64,000 bases of DNA, taken from Oscillatoriophycideae cyanobacterium NC_groundwater_1537_Pr4_S-0.65um_50_18. GTDB lineage: Bacteria > Cyanobacteriota > Cyanobacteriia > Elainellales > Elainellaceae. The stretch is from the NCBI GenBank assembly GCA_016208305.1, contig JACQYI010000071.1:62001-126000 (forward strand), given 5' to 3'. Below, piece by piece: positions 25,465 through 34,358 of this stretch (positions within the stretch are counted from its first letter, which is position 1; the number at the start of each line of letters is the position of its first letter). A model generated the notes under the pieces. It was not told the DNA's origin, made no database searches, and saw only the letters and a list, made by a program, of their open reading frames with translations. Made by a program: the position numbers and the translations under genes.

Positions 25465-26965
25465 AGCAGTTTTACTTGACAGGATTTTATCTTTACCTGC
25501 TGTTGATATTGCAGCACTTTTGCAAGGGCAAGTTATAGCGGCTTTGCCTAATGTCTTTGTGCAAGAAGGATGGAAGTTTATGCTCTATCCTCACGTAGAA
25601 GCAGCAACTGCTCTACCCACTGAGCAGAAATACCGTTCGCACATTTTACCTTTAACTAGAGCAACGATCGCTTACAACCAATCTGAAACTGTGGCGATCG
25701 AAGCATGGGCAAGATGTGAGTATTGCAAGATGTTGACGGAAGTTGAACAGGTAGAAGCTCTGTCAAGTTTAAGTATTTGGACAAAAGAGGCGCTGAGAAA
25801 AGCTTTAGATCAAAGGCAACATTTATTTTTAGCTTTTCTCCGCGTCTATCGAATGCCCAAATTAATTAAAGTCGATCGTAGCGTTGTGGCACCTGAGAAA
25901 TTTGGTAAATTTGTGGGCTTACCTATTTTAGGTGAGCAGTTCAATAAGCCTTTCAAGATCACTCAGATCTTACCTGTTGTAAATGACGCTGTATTTAATC
26001 AACGCAGTCAACAGTTAAAAGAACTGCGTCCTCCAATGCATCCTGAACTTGAGGAATTACAAAGCGCGATCGCTCAACTCTCCCCATCTAGCCCTGCATC
26101 TCAAGCTCTCGACCATCAAATCAAAGTATTTCTTGGGTGGACTGATGATTCACCTAAAATTCAACCCGATCTAGATTCAGTTTGGATTAAAACGCTCGTC
26201 ACAAGTGGCAGCTCTAGCGATGGAGATTTGTTTGAAAAGATGGTTCGTAAAAGCTTGATTGAACTTGGTTTTTCTAATTCCAATCAAAATCCAAAAGCCA
26301 GCCTTGATCCTAAAGCGACAGGGGGTGCAGGTGGACTTGATGTATATTGTGAGGCTCCCTTTCCGCTGGTAGGAGAATGCAAGGCAAGCAAGTATGAAAA
26401 AGTACCTAACAGCGTATCTGCTCAACTTATTCATTTGGGAAATACTCATTTAGGAAAACAGAAATTTGATCAATCTATCAAAGTCATTTTCACACCTGGA
26501 ATATTGACAGAACCCGCCGAAAAAGCAGCTCTTGAAAATCAAATGAATGTGATTCATCCAGAAACTCTACAAAGGCTAGTTGAACTCAAGAAGAAGTATC
26601 CAGGCTCCATCAACCTGATTGATCTAAAGCCTTGCCTAGAATCAGCACCCTTCGGTGAAGATTCTGATCTCAAACTCCATAAATACATGGACAAAATAGA
26701 GCAAGGAATTAAAATTCGATCAGATCTGATTGAGTCAGTGAAGCATCTTACTAAACCTGGGAAAACTCAAATAGGAGTTGTAGAAATTAGCACCTGTTAC
26801 GATATCAAATTTGCTGAAAACTACAGCCATGAATTAGACAAAGAAACAGCTTATGACTTACTCAAAGAGCTTGCTTCGCCGCTGGTTGGCTGCTTAGGGC
26901 GAGTAGGAGCTAACAGCCTCAATAGCGATCGCTTCTATTTCCTACGTGACTTGCCGATCGCTTGA
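25457..26965 (+). CDS. DUF1802-like domain fused to a PD-(D/E)XK (Mrr-like) nuclease
   Basis: 502 residues. Residues about 35-140 resemble DUF1802, a cyanobacterial domain often found beside or within restriction-type proteins: KFMLYPHVEAA, then IEAWARCEYCKM, LSSLSIWTKEALR and FLAFLRVYRMPK. Residues about 250-350 show a restriction-endonuclease core: Glu260 in GDLFEKMVRKSL, Asp295 in GGAGGLDVYCEA and the Glu307-Cys-Lys309 triad in LVGECKASKY. The C-terminal 150 residues are unassigned. Start ATG at 25457 lies inside the end of the ATPase gene. DNA cleavage controlled by the ATPase is inferred. A single-strand or RNA substrate is possible too; methylase partners were not seen. Confidence 0.75.
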   Translation: MSEAVLLDRILSLPAVDIAALLQGQVIAALPNVFVQEGWKFMLYPHVEAATALPTEQKYRSHILPLTRATIAYNQSETVAIEAWARCEYCKMLTEVEQVEALSSLSIWTKEALRKALDQRQHLFLAFLRVYRMPKLIKVDRSVVAPEKFGKFVGLPILGEQFNKPFKITQILPVVNDAVFNQRSQQLKELRPPMHPELEELQSAIAQLSPSSPASQALDHQIKVFLGWTDDSPKIQPDLDSVWIKTLVTSGSSSDGDLFEKMVRKSLIELGFSNSNQNPKASLDPKATGGAGGLDVYCEAPFPLVGECKASKYEKVPNSVSAQLIHLGNTHLGKQKFDQSIKVIFTPGILTEPAEKAALENQMNVIHPETLQRLVELKKKYPGSINLIDLKPCLESAPFGEDSDLKLHKYMDKIEQGIKIRSDLIESVKHLTKPGKTQIGVVEISTCYDIKFAENYSHELDKETAYDLLKELASPLVGCLGRVGANSLNSDRFYFLRDLPIA

Positions 26966-27054
26966 TTCAGAAAAATTAAGCTAACCCTTACAACCTTGCG
27001 CCCCAACTCCCCCCTCATGAGAAAATAGGGTTCAAGTCTAGGGGTAACAGCAAA

Positions 27055-28266
27055 TTGGATCAGTCCCTGCATCAGATAGCAACACAGCAGCCTTCCAGCG
27101 ACTGGGCATGGCGCTTTTGGTATGCCGTACCCCTCTATCCTTATGGCAAACGGCGCACCCTGCGAACCGAAGTCGTCAAAGACACGATCTGGACATTCGA
27201 GCAAGTTCAAGGCATTCTCTACGTCGTTGTGCCTATCCGTATGACGATCGTTAAACTCGAAACAGGCGGTTTGCTAGTCTATGCGCCGATCGCCCCTACC
27301 CGCGAATGCCTGCGTCTGGTTAACGAAATCGCCGCACAACATGGCGCAGTCAAATACATCATTTTGCCCACCGTTTCGGGTATTGAACACAAAGTCTTTG
27401 TAGGGCCTTTCGCACGCAACTTTCCCGCAGCCCAAATTTTTGTCGCTCCCGATCAGTGGAGCTTTCCCCTCAATTTGCCCCTAAGCTGGCTGGGCTTACC
27501 CGCAAAACGCACCCATGTCTTGCCCCCAGACAGCAGCAAAACCCCCTTTGGCAATGAGTTTGACTATGCAATTTTAGGCCCGATTCAGTTGGGGTTAGGG
27601 CCATTTGAAGAAGCCGCCTTTTTCCATCGGCGATCGCGCACCCTCCTCGTCACCGACACGATTCTATCTGTGCCTTTAGAACCTCCGGCGATCGTGCAGT
27701 TAGACCCTAAGCCACTGCTGTTTCATGCCAAAGATCACGTCTTTGATACCGTCGAAGACACGCCCGAAAACCGCCGCAAGGGCTGGCAAAGAATTGCGCT
27801 ATTCGCCTTCTACTTTCGTCCCAGCGCCATCAAAATCACCGAAATTAGGCAGTCCTTTCGAGATGCGCGCCAAGCCCCCGATCGCTCTAAGTCCAACTAC
27901 TTCGGCTGGTTTCCCTTTGAGTGGAGAACCGACTGGCAGCGATCGTTCCAGGCGCTTCAGGGTAACGGTCGGCTCTTTGTGGCACCCATCTTGCAGGCGT
28001 TGATTTTGAATCGATCGCCCCAAGCCACAATCGATTGGGCAAACCGCGTCTCAAGCTGGAATTTTCAGCGCATCATTCCCTGTCACTTAGACTCGCCCTT
28101 GCAAACCGATCCGCATCAGTTTCGGCAAGCCTTCGCTTTCTTAGAAAAGAATTCTAGCGCGGCGCTGCTTCCAGAAGCAGATTTTCAACTGCTCAGAGAG
28201 CTAGAGGCAGGTTTGATCCGCCGGGGAATTACGCCGCCAGCAGCAGAAAAGATTGAGCGAAGCTGA
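27055..28266 (+). CDS. DUF4336 protein (metallo-beta-lactamase-like fold)
   Basis: 403 residues of a cyanobacterial and plant family of unknown role. Recognisable stretches are YVVVPIRMTIVKLETGGLLV near the N-terminus, APTRECLRLVNEI, KYIILPTVSGIEHKVF and PFARNFPAAQIFVAPDQWSF, resembling a beta-lactamase-fold protein with degenerate metal ligands. No ATG precedes the conserved region; TTG at 27055 follows AGGGG by about 12 bases and gives the longest sensible start. It converges on the carbonic anhydrase gene with two bases between the stops. No functional link to the upstream nuclease module is evident. Confidence 0.7.
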   Translation: MDQSLHQIATQQPSSDWAWRFWYAVPLYPYGKRRTLRTEVVKDTIWTFEQVQGILYVVVPIRMTIVKLETGGLLVYAPIAPTRECLRLVNEIAAQHGAVKYIILPTVSGIEHKVFVGPFARNFPAAQIFVAPDQWSFPLNLPLSWLGLPAKRTHVLPPDSSKTPFGNEFDYAILGPIQLGLGPFEEAAFFHRRSRTLLVTDTILSVPLEPPAIVQLDPKPLLFHAKDHVFDTVEDTPENRRKGWQRIALFAFYFRPSAIKITEIRQSFRDARQAPDRSKSNYFGWFPFEWRTDWQRSFQALQGNGRLFVAPILQALILNRSPQATIDWANRVSSWNFQRIIPCHLDSPLQTDPHQFRQAFAFLEKNSSAALLPEADFQLLRELEAGLIRRGITPPAAEKIERS

Positions 28267-28268
28267 AC

Positions 28269-28940
28269 CTAACCTTGAGTTGTAATCAGCGGATCGGGCA
28301 CCGGGAAAGAGCGCTTTTCGAGCAGCGTAAATTCTCGTAGTCCGGCATTGTACGCAAAAACCATCCCAGATTCGATTTCATAGATCCAGGCATGAAGGTT
28401 GAGTTTGCCGCTATGGATTTTAGAGCGAATAGAGGGATAAGTCTCCAGATTTTTGACCTGAGTTAGCACATTTTGCTCGATGGCAATCTTCCAGAGTTGT
28501 TCAGGCTCCAGTCCGGCGTAATTGTCTAACACCAAGCGACGGGTTGCCTCCCCGTGACGTTTCAGCCAGTCATAAACCAGAGGCATTTTCTCAGACAGGC
28601 TACCAATTTGCAGCAATCCCTGCATGGCCCCGCAGGACGAATGCCCACAAATAATCACATCTTTAATATCTAATCCCTGCACCGCATATTCAATACCCGC
28701 CGCCTCAGCACTATTTGCCGAGCCATAGGCCGGAATGATATTGCCGACATTTCGCATCACAAATAGCTCACCTGGCTGCGCCTGCGTAATCAGACAGGGA
28801 TCAATGCGCGAATCAGAGCAGGTGATGAACAAAACATCGGGAGATTGCCCCGCCGACAGCCGCTCAAAAAGCTCACGATGGTCGTTGAAGTAGTTGTCGT
28901 GAAAGGCATTTAGCCCTTGGATCAGACCTGTGACCGACAT
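28269..28940 (-). CDS. Beta-class carbonic anhydrase
   Basis: 223 residues. Zinc ligands and partner residues are visible: FITCSDSRIDP (Cys plus the Asp-Arg dyad) and VIICGHSSCGAMQG (His and Cys). MRNVGNIIP and SANSAEAAGIEYAVQGL are family hallmarks. It interconverts CO2 and bicarbonate; whether it is carboxysomal, cytosolic or periplasmic cannot be read, since no signal peptide is seen. Start ATG at 28940. Its stop almost touches that of the convergent DUF4336 gene. Confidence 0.93.
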   Translation of the reverse strand: MSVTGLIQGLNAFHDNYFNDHRELFERLSAGQSPDVLFITCSDSRIDPCLITQAQPGELFVMRNVGNIIPAYGSANSAEAAGIEYAVQGLDIKDVIICGHSSCGAMQGLLQIGSLSEKMPLVYDWLKRHGEATRRLVLDNYAGLEPEQLWKIAIEQNVLTQVKNLETYPSIRSKIHSGKLNLHAWIYEIESGMVFAYNAGLREFTLLEKRSFPVPDPLITTQG

Positions 28941-29279
28941 GGTTTTCTCTCCGAAGGTTGATCAAGCACGCAATATTTCTAAATGTCTGCCCAAAATTTC
29001 TGTCTTATTGCAGACGGCGATTCTTATAATCTTTCCCCAACTACATTGGAAGTATCTCATTTTCCATATTTTTATTAAAAATTTTGAGTTTGTCCACACA
29101 AAGTCTTATGTATGCCCTGTGCCATCGGGTGAGGAGAATTTTTTCTGAGGGTTTCACAGGGCAAAGCTTTTAGAAAAAATCTTGATCGACTTCAGGCAAA
29201 TTAGAGCTATGGTCTCTACTCACACAGCCCTTACCATTGTCCTGTAGGCTAGATTTACCTCATTTCTATCCGCTCTCCC
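28941..29279. other. Divergent promoter region, carbonic anhydrase and ABC exporter
   Basis: 340 bases, A/T-rich from about 29010 to 29110. A 72-codon plus-strand frame (28930-29148) overlaps the carbonic anhydrase start and is considered chance. No structured RNA was seen. Confidence 0.45.
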
Positions 29280-31004
29280 ATGAAACCGCGCTCTAGCTAT
29301 CTGCAACTGCTGCCCTATCTGCGTCCCCATTGGCAGACGATCGCCCGAGCCTTAGTTTGCACCGTGGTCTTTACGGCCTGCTGGCCGATCTTGGCGGCAT
29401 TGGCAGGTCAGCTCCTGGGGTTTTTGGTCAAGGGCGATGTGTCTTCCCTGGCGCGGGGCGCAGGCGTGGTAGCGGGCGTGTTTTTTGTGCAGAAATTTGC
29501 TCAGTATGGGCAAGATTCGCTGATGGCAAAGGCGGCATTGGCGATCGCCCTAGACTTGCGGAAGCAGGTCTATGCCCATCTGCAAAAGCTCAGCCTCAGC
29601 TACTTTGAGCGATCGCAGACGGGAGACTTGTCCTATCGGCTCACCGAAGATATCGATCGGATTGGCGAAGCGGTCAACAAGGTGTTTCATGACTCAACGC
29701 CCTGCATCTTGCAGCTCATCGCCGTCTTTGGCTACATGGTGTATCTCAACTGGCAGCTCACCCTCGCCAGCCTGATTGTGGTGCCGCTGCTGGGCGGGCT
29801 AATTAGCTGGTTTGGCGAACGCATGCTGGTGTTTTCTCGCCGCAGCCAAAACCTGGTTTCCGACCTATCTTCCCTGCTGACGGAAGTGTTTAGCGGCATT
29901 CGGCTGGTGCGGGCGTTTGCGGCAGAGGAGTATGAGATCGATCGCTTTGGCATCGAGGCCGAGCGCAACCGTCAGGCCAAATATGAGGCAGCATGGCTTC
30001 AGGCGGTGCAGTTTCCGGCAGTCGGTTTTCTCTATGCCCTGAGCGTCCTGCTGCTGCTGATCTTGGGCGGCTGGCAGATTTCTACAGGCAACCTGACAGG
30101 CGAAGAATTCGGCAGCTATGTGGTGGCCGTCGCCATGCTCATAGACCCAATCGCCCACCTCACCGAAAACTACAACACCTTTAAGCAGGGACAAGCCTCC
30201 GTTGATCGCATTTTTGAGCTGATTTCCCTTCAGCCTGGAGTGATGGAAAAGTCAGGCGCGATCGCTTTACCCACCGTCACAGGCAAAGTCGAATATGCCA
30301 ACGTCAGCTTTTATTACGATGCCGAGCAGCCCGTACTGCAAAACCTTAGCCTTTTGGCGCACCCCGGAGAAGCGATCGCGCTCGTTGGGCCTTCGGGCGC
30401 AGGCAAAACCACGCTGGTCAATCTGCTGCCTCGCTTCTACGACCCCCAAGCCGGACAGATTCTGATTGACGGCATTGATATTCGGGATGTGACGCTGCGG
30501 AGCCTGCGCCGTCAAATTGGCATTGTGCCCCAAGAAACAACGCTATTTTCCGGGACAATCGCCCAAAATATCGCCTTTGGCCAAAAGGAATTTGACCTTG
30601 CTGCCGTCGAGCAAGCCGCCAAAGTCGCCAACGCTCACTCGTTCATTAGCCAGTTCTCCAACGGCTACTTTTCCTGGGTGGGGGAACGGGGCGTCAATCT
30701 GTCGGGTGGACAAAAACAGCGAATTGCGATCGCCCGTGCCGTCCTGCTCAATCCCCGCATTCTGATCTTGGATGAAGCCACCTCTGCCCTAGATTCCGAG
30801 TCAGAAGCTCTGGTACAGGAAGCCCTGGAACGGCTGATGCAAAACCGCACAGTGTTCATTATCGCCCACCGCCTCGCCACCGTCCGCCGTGCCGATCGCA
30901 TTCTGGTGATTGAGCAGGGTCAAATGGTAGAGGCGGGCACCCATGAACAGCTTTTAGAGAAGGGCGATCGGTATGCCAAATTCTATGCGCAGCAGTTTCA
31001 GTAG
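29280..31004 (+). CDS. ABC exporter, fused membrane and ATPase domains (MsbA-like)
   Basis: 574 residues, a half-transporter working as a dimer. Residues about 1-320 form six membrane helices with the intracellular loop LSYFERSQTGDLSYRLTEDI. The ATPase half has Walker A GPSGAGKTT, Q-loop IGIVPQETTLF, signature LSGGQKQRIAIARAV, Walker B ILILDEATSALD and H-loop IAHRLATV. This is the lipid-A/multidrug exporter group, which in cyanobacteria includes HepA-like glycolipid or polysaccharide exporters. The substrate cannot be decided from sequence. ATG at 29280. Confidence 0.9.
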   Translation: MKPRSSYLQLLPYLRPHWQTIARALVCTVVFTACWPILAALAGQLLGFLVKGDVSSLARGAGVVAGVFFVQKFAQYGQDSLMAKAALAIALDLRKQVYAHLQKLSLSYFERSQTGDLSYRLTEDIDRIGEAVNKVFHDSTPCILQLIAVFGYMVYLNWQLTLASLIVVPLLGGLISWFGERMLVFSRRSQNLVSDLSSLLTEVFSGIRLVRAFAAEEYEIDRFGIEAERNRQAKYEAAWLQAVQFPAVGFLYALSVLLLLILGGWQISTGNLTGEEFGSYVVAVAMLIDPIAHLTENYNTFKQGQASVDRIFELISLQPGVMEKSGAIALPTVTGKVEYANVSFYYDAEQPVLQNLSLLAHPGEAIALVGPSGAGKTTLVNLLPRFYDPQAGQILIDGIDIRDVTLRSLRRQIGIVPQETTLFSGTIAQNIAFGQKEFDLAAVEQAAKVANAHSFISQFSNGYFSWVGERGVNLSGGQKQRIAIARAVLLNPRILILDEATSALDSESEALVQEALERLMQNRTVFIIAHRLATVRRADRILVIEQGQMVEAGTHEQLLEKGDRYAKFYAQQFQ

Positions 31005-31273
31005 GTTGAATTAGGAAACAGATTGGATCGAGCTTCAGCTGTAGGATGCTTCTCTTGTTTCCATCAGCAACAGTTTCAATGTTCCACTTATTTATCTGTG
31101 CCAGGTTATCTGAGGTGGAACCGTCAATAAAAAAATGCTTTTGAAGTAAAAAATAGAGGGATTGCAGAAAAGCTTACTTCTCTCTAAAGGTTGAGAAATC
31201 GTCTAAAATTGCACTAAAGAGCATCTTTTTGAATAATTCTGTGCCTGTTTCCTTTCAGTGAATCGTAATCAGT

Positions 31274-33454
31274 ATGGTTAGAAAAATCCTAATCCTGACC
31301 GCAAATCCTAAAGATGCTGAAAGATTGCAGGTGCATAATGAGATACAAAGCATTCAAGACAAGCTCAGAGGAGATAGGTTAAGAAATCCCAAGAAACAGT
31401 GTCAATTTGAAATTGTTTTCAAATGTGCGCGACCGGGTACCTTATTGGACGATATCGAGGATGAAAAGCCAGAGATTATCCACTTTGGTGGGCATGGAAC
31501 TGAAGACGGGCTGATCCTTGAAAACGACAATGGAGCTTCTCATCGCGTTAGTAACGATGCCTTAAAAAGGCTATTTCGGCTTGTCGGAAATGATGTCAAG
31601 TGCGTACTTTTAAATTCTTGTTACTCAGAAACGCTTGCTGAATCTATTAGTGAACATGTCCCCTATGTTATTGGTATTCAAGGAGCCATATTAGACAAGA
31701 CAGCGATCGCATTTGCTAGCGGTTTTTATAAAGCGTTAGGTGATGGCAAGACCATCGAATCTGCGTTTGAGCGAGGCAGTGTAGCGGCTCATTTTTTCAA
31801 TAAAAATGAAGTTATAGAGTTGTTCAAACAAAAACCACTCAACGGTTTTGAAAAATTTTGGCACAGTGCGCAGCATTCTATCTTCGGAACTTTAGCTATC
31901 GTAGGCAATCGAATAGGACAACGCGTTCTGTTTCTAACGGGGCTGATCGGCATTGGGGTTTCGCTAGCGCTTGTACTGAGCATTGTGAATCAAGGATTAA
32001 ACTCCCAGGCTGTATCCGAGGCTCTTTGTAGCGATCAAGTAGGACAGGCTGCGGCACAAGCGACTGACATTGTTCCATCTTCTCAAGAAAAAGGACTCAT
32101 CAGTAGTGGAGAAACGGTACTCCTAACCTATCGAGCAAACGCCGATCTTATCGAAAAAGGGGCTGCTGCTTTTAGACAAGCAGAGCAAGGAGATCAAAAT
32201 TATGAGTCTGCAATTTCCCTTTTTAGAGAAGCTATTAAGAAAGATAAAAGTAATCCAGAAGCCTACATTTATCTGAACAATGCGATCGCGCGAAATCAAT
32301 CAAAAGCGCAAGCTCGCAAGCCCTATATTTTGGTAGCCGCAATCCCTGCAAGTAGTGATACTCGAAGAAATCGAGCTGAGGAAATGCTGCGTGGAATCGT
32401 AGATGCTCAGGCTTGTTTTAATGACATAGCTCAGAAGAGTTGCTCTGATAATCCCAAAGAATATCTGTTAGAAGTCAAGCTGGTCGATGATGCAAATGAT
32501 CCTGAAGAAATTGTCCCTAAAGTTGCTAGAGAGATTGCCCAAAACAAAGATGTTGTGGGGGTGATTGGGCATTTCTCCAGTAACTCAACTAAGATTGCCC
32601 TCCCTATCTATGAACGGTACAGATTAGGCGTTATTTCTCCGACAAGTACCAGCTCGGATTTGCAAAGCGAGTTCTTTTTCAGAACGACGGTTTCTAGTCA
32701 AGTTTATGGAAAAAAGATTGTTGATCAAATACGAAAATATAACGTCAAGCAGGTGATCGGTTTTATTGACCCTCTGGACGATTATAGTCGTAACCAATGG
32801 AGTGAAGTTGAGCAGCTTCTCCGAGCAGACGGAATCCGTGCTGACGCAATTGAGCTAAGCGATCCAACCGCAGAACAGGAAATCGATCGCCAATCCAATG
32901 CGGATCATGCGTATGTCTTGATTCCCCCTTCAACCCGTACAGGCAAGTTCGCATCTGATGCTGAGATTTTTCAGAGATCTGCCAGAATTGCCGAAAAGCT
33001 CTCACAGAAGCGTGGCAGTCTTTTCATCGGAGGCAGCACTTTATACTCTTCCACCACCCTAACGCCAAACGGTTCAGCGTTTGAAAGCATGATCTTGATC
33101 GCGCCTTGGTTCGCTGGCTCCTCTGTTGAGACGGAGGACTATGCCAAGGTAGCCGCAGAGAAGTGGGGAGGTCAAGTCAACTGGGTCACTGCCAATAGCT
33201 ATGATGCTGCCCAAGCCTTCACGAGCGCTCTGTCCTCAGTTGACGAAACGCTAAACAGAGATGAATTGCGTGGAGATATTATTAATAGACTCAAAGCAGT
33301 AAAACTCTCCTCACCCCGCACATCGGGAACTCCACTTCAATTCAACGACGAACGTGAACCTATAAAAGAACCTCTTTTAGTTAGAGTCGTGCGAGGTAGA
33401 GATTGTTCACCCGTCAGAGAAGGCTACGTCTTTCAATTGCTTCCTGACTCATAA
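31274..33454 (+). CDS. CHAT protease - membrane helix - periplasmic receptor-ligand-binding protein
   Basis: 726 residues with an unusual order. Residues 1-200 are a CHAT (caspase-like) protease with EIIHFGGHGTED (His74) and CVLLNSCYSETL (Cys116). A single membrane helix follows at about 218-238 (RVLFLTGLIGIGVSLALVLS). Residues about 275-330 include one TPR-like pair (NYESAISLFREAIKKD). Residues about 345-726 form a type 1 periplasmic binding fold of the Leu/Ile/Val-receptor kind: YILVAAIPASSD, VVGVIGHFSSNSTKIA, VISPTSTSSDLQ and VTANSYDAAQAF. The protease would be cytoplasmic and the receptor periplasmic, suggesting ligand-controlled proteolysis across the membrane. No operon partner is visible. 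ATG at 31274. Confidence 0.85.
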   Translation: MVRKILILTANPKDAERLQVHNEIQSIQDKLRGDRLRNPKKQCQFEIVFKCARPGTLLDDIEDEKPEIIHFGGHGTEDGLILENDNGASHRVSNDALKRLFRLVGNDVKCVLLNSCYSETLAESISEHVPYVIGIQGAILDKTAIAFASGFYKALGDGKTIESAFERGSVAAHFFNKNEVIELFKQKPLNGFEKFWHSAQHSIFGTLAIVGNRIGQRVLFLTGLIGIGVSLALVLSIVNQGLNSQAVSEALCSDQVGQAAAQATDIVPSSQEKGLISSGETVLLTYRANADLIEKGAAAFRQAEQGDQNYESAISLFREAIKKDKSNPEAYIYLNNAIARNQSKAQARKPYILVAAIPASSDTRRNRAEEMLRGIVDAQACFNDIAQKSCSDNPKEYLLEVKLVDDANDPEEIVPKVAREIAQNKDVVGVIGHFSSNSTKIALPIYERYRLGVISPTSTSSDLQSEFFFRTTVSSQVYGKKIVDQIRKYNVKQVIGFIDPLDDYSRNQWSEVEQLLRADGIRADAIELSDPTAEQEIDRQSNADHAYVLIPPSTRTGKFASDAEIFQRSARIAEKLSQKRGSLFIGGSTLYSSTTLTPNGSAFESMILIAPWFAGSSVETEDYAKVAAEKWGGQVNWVTANSYDAAQAFTSALSSVDETLNRDELRGDIINRLKAVKLSSPRTSGTPLQFNDEREPIKEPLLVRVVRGRDCSPVREGYVFQLLPDS

Positions 33455-33501
33455 CTGAGATTTAAAAGATATCGCTGTATTCACAGCGTTAGGACGGGGA
33501 C

Positions 33502-33536
33502 ATTTTTGAGGGCGCGCTCTGCACGCCCTCAAAAAT
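33502..33536. repeat. Palindrome with GCGC-TCT-GC core after CHAT-receptor gene
   Basis: Inverted repeat with arm ATTTTTGAGGGCGCGC, loop TCT and a mirror arm holding one mismatch (C/A at 33515/33523). It lies 48 bases past the CHAT-receptor stop. The core resembles those at 46143 and 59074. Confidence 0.8.
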
Positions 33537-33575
33537 TTCATGACGGCTACAGCCAAAGTAGTTTATCTAATAACA

Positions 33576-33599
33576 AAGCCCCTGGCTGAGCAGGGGCTT
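33576..33599 (-). terminator. Hairpin downstream of ctaE
   Basis: Nine-bp stem AAGCCCCTG with a six-base loop, 67 bases beyond the ctaE stop on the minus strand. The sequence beyond it on that strand is A/T-rich (GTTATTAG), so a terminator is plausible. Confidence 0.6.
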
Positions 33600-33665
33600 G
33601 ATTTAATCGGGGTAGAAGCTTCACTGATCAAACGATCGGCTGCAATCTCTCACATAGGACAACTT

Positions 33666-34286
33666 TCACAAAAGATAGAGCAGGATAAACAGCACAATCC
33701 AGACCACATCGACAAAGTGCCAGTAAAGTTCGGCAGCTTCTACACCAAAGTGGTCATGGTCAGAATAATGTCCAGCCTTCTGAGCACGCCACAGCACTGC
33801 CAGAATCAGGCAAACGCCCAAAAAGACATGAAGACCGTGGAAGCCCGTTAGCACATAAAACGTACTGGCATAGAGGTTAGTCGTCAAACCAAACTCTAGC
33901 TTGCTGTATTCATAAAGCTGCCCCATCAGGAACACAGCACCCATAATGGCAGTAATCGAAAACCAGGTGCGCAGCCCTTTGACATCATTCTTTTTAATAG
34001 CCGTATCTGCATTGTGAATGATAAAGCTGCTGGCAATTAGAATGACCGTATTAATGGCAGGCAAAACTAACTCCCGCTCTGGAGTGCCCTCAGGTGGCCA
34101 GCTAGGGTAGACCGCACGAAAGGTGAGGTAGGCCACAAACAGCCCCAGAAAGATCATACTTTCTGCACCCAGGAAGACCAGCAGACCAAACAAGCGAAGA
34201 TCAGGATGCTCCTCATGGGCAGGAGCCACGACTTCTTCGTTGTGGTAGTTTAGAGCCGCTTTATTTGGATCGACAGTACCTTGCAT
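33666..34286 (-). CDS. ctaE: Cytochrome c oxidase subunit III
   Basis: 206 residues from the ATG at 34286 (MQGTVDPNKAAL); a start at 34319 would add eleven residues. Five membrane helices are visible, with FGLLVFLGAESMIFLGLFVAY, FYVLTGFHGLHVFLGV and the end YWHFVDVVWIVLFILLYLL typical of COX3. It is the last gene of the leftward ctaC-ctaD-ctaE operon and part of the aa3-type terminal oxidase of the respiratory chain. Confidence 0.95.
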   Translation of the reverse strand: MQGTVDPNKAALNYHNEEVVAPAHEEHPDLRLFGLLVFLGAESMIFLGLFVAYLTFRAVYPSWPPEGTPERELVLPAINTVILIASSFIIHNADTAIKKNDVKGLRTWFSITAIMGAVFLMGQLYEYSKLEFGLTTNLYASTFYVLTGFHGLHVFLGVCLILAVLWRAQKAGHYSDHDHFGVEAAELYWHFVDVVWIVLFILLYLL

Positions 34287-34358
34287 AGCGCTTAAGTTGC
34301 GAGGGGAAAAGGAGGACAAAGCCAGGGTAAAAACTGCCCACTAGGGAGTGAGAAAGAC

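Noticed and set aside
33540-33851. 103-codon plus-strand frame over the end of ctaE
   Set aside because: Antisense to the well-supported ctaE gene.
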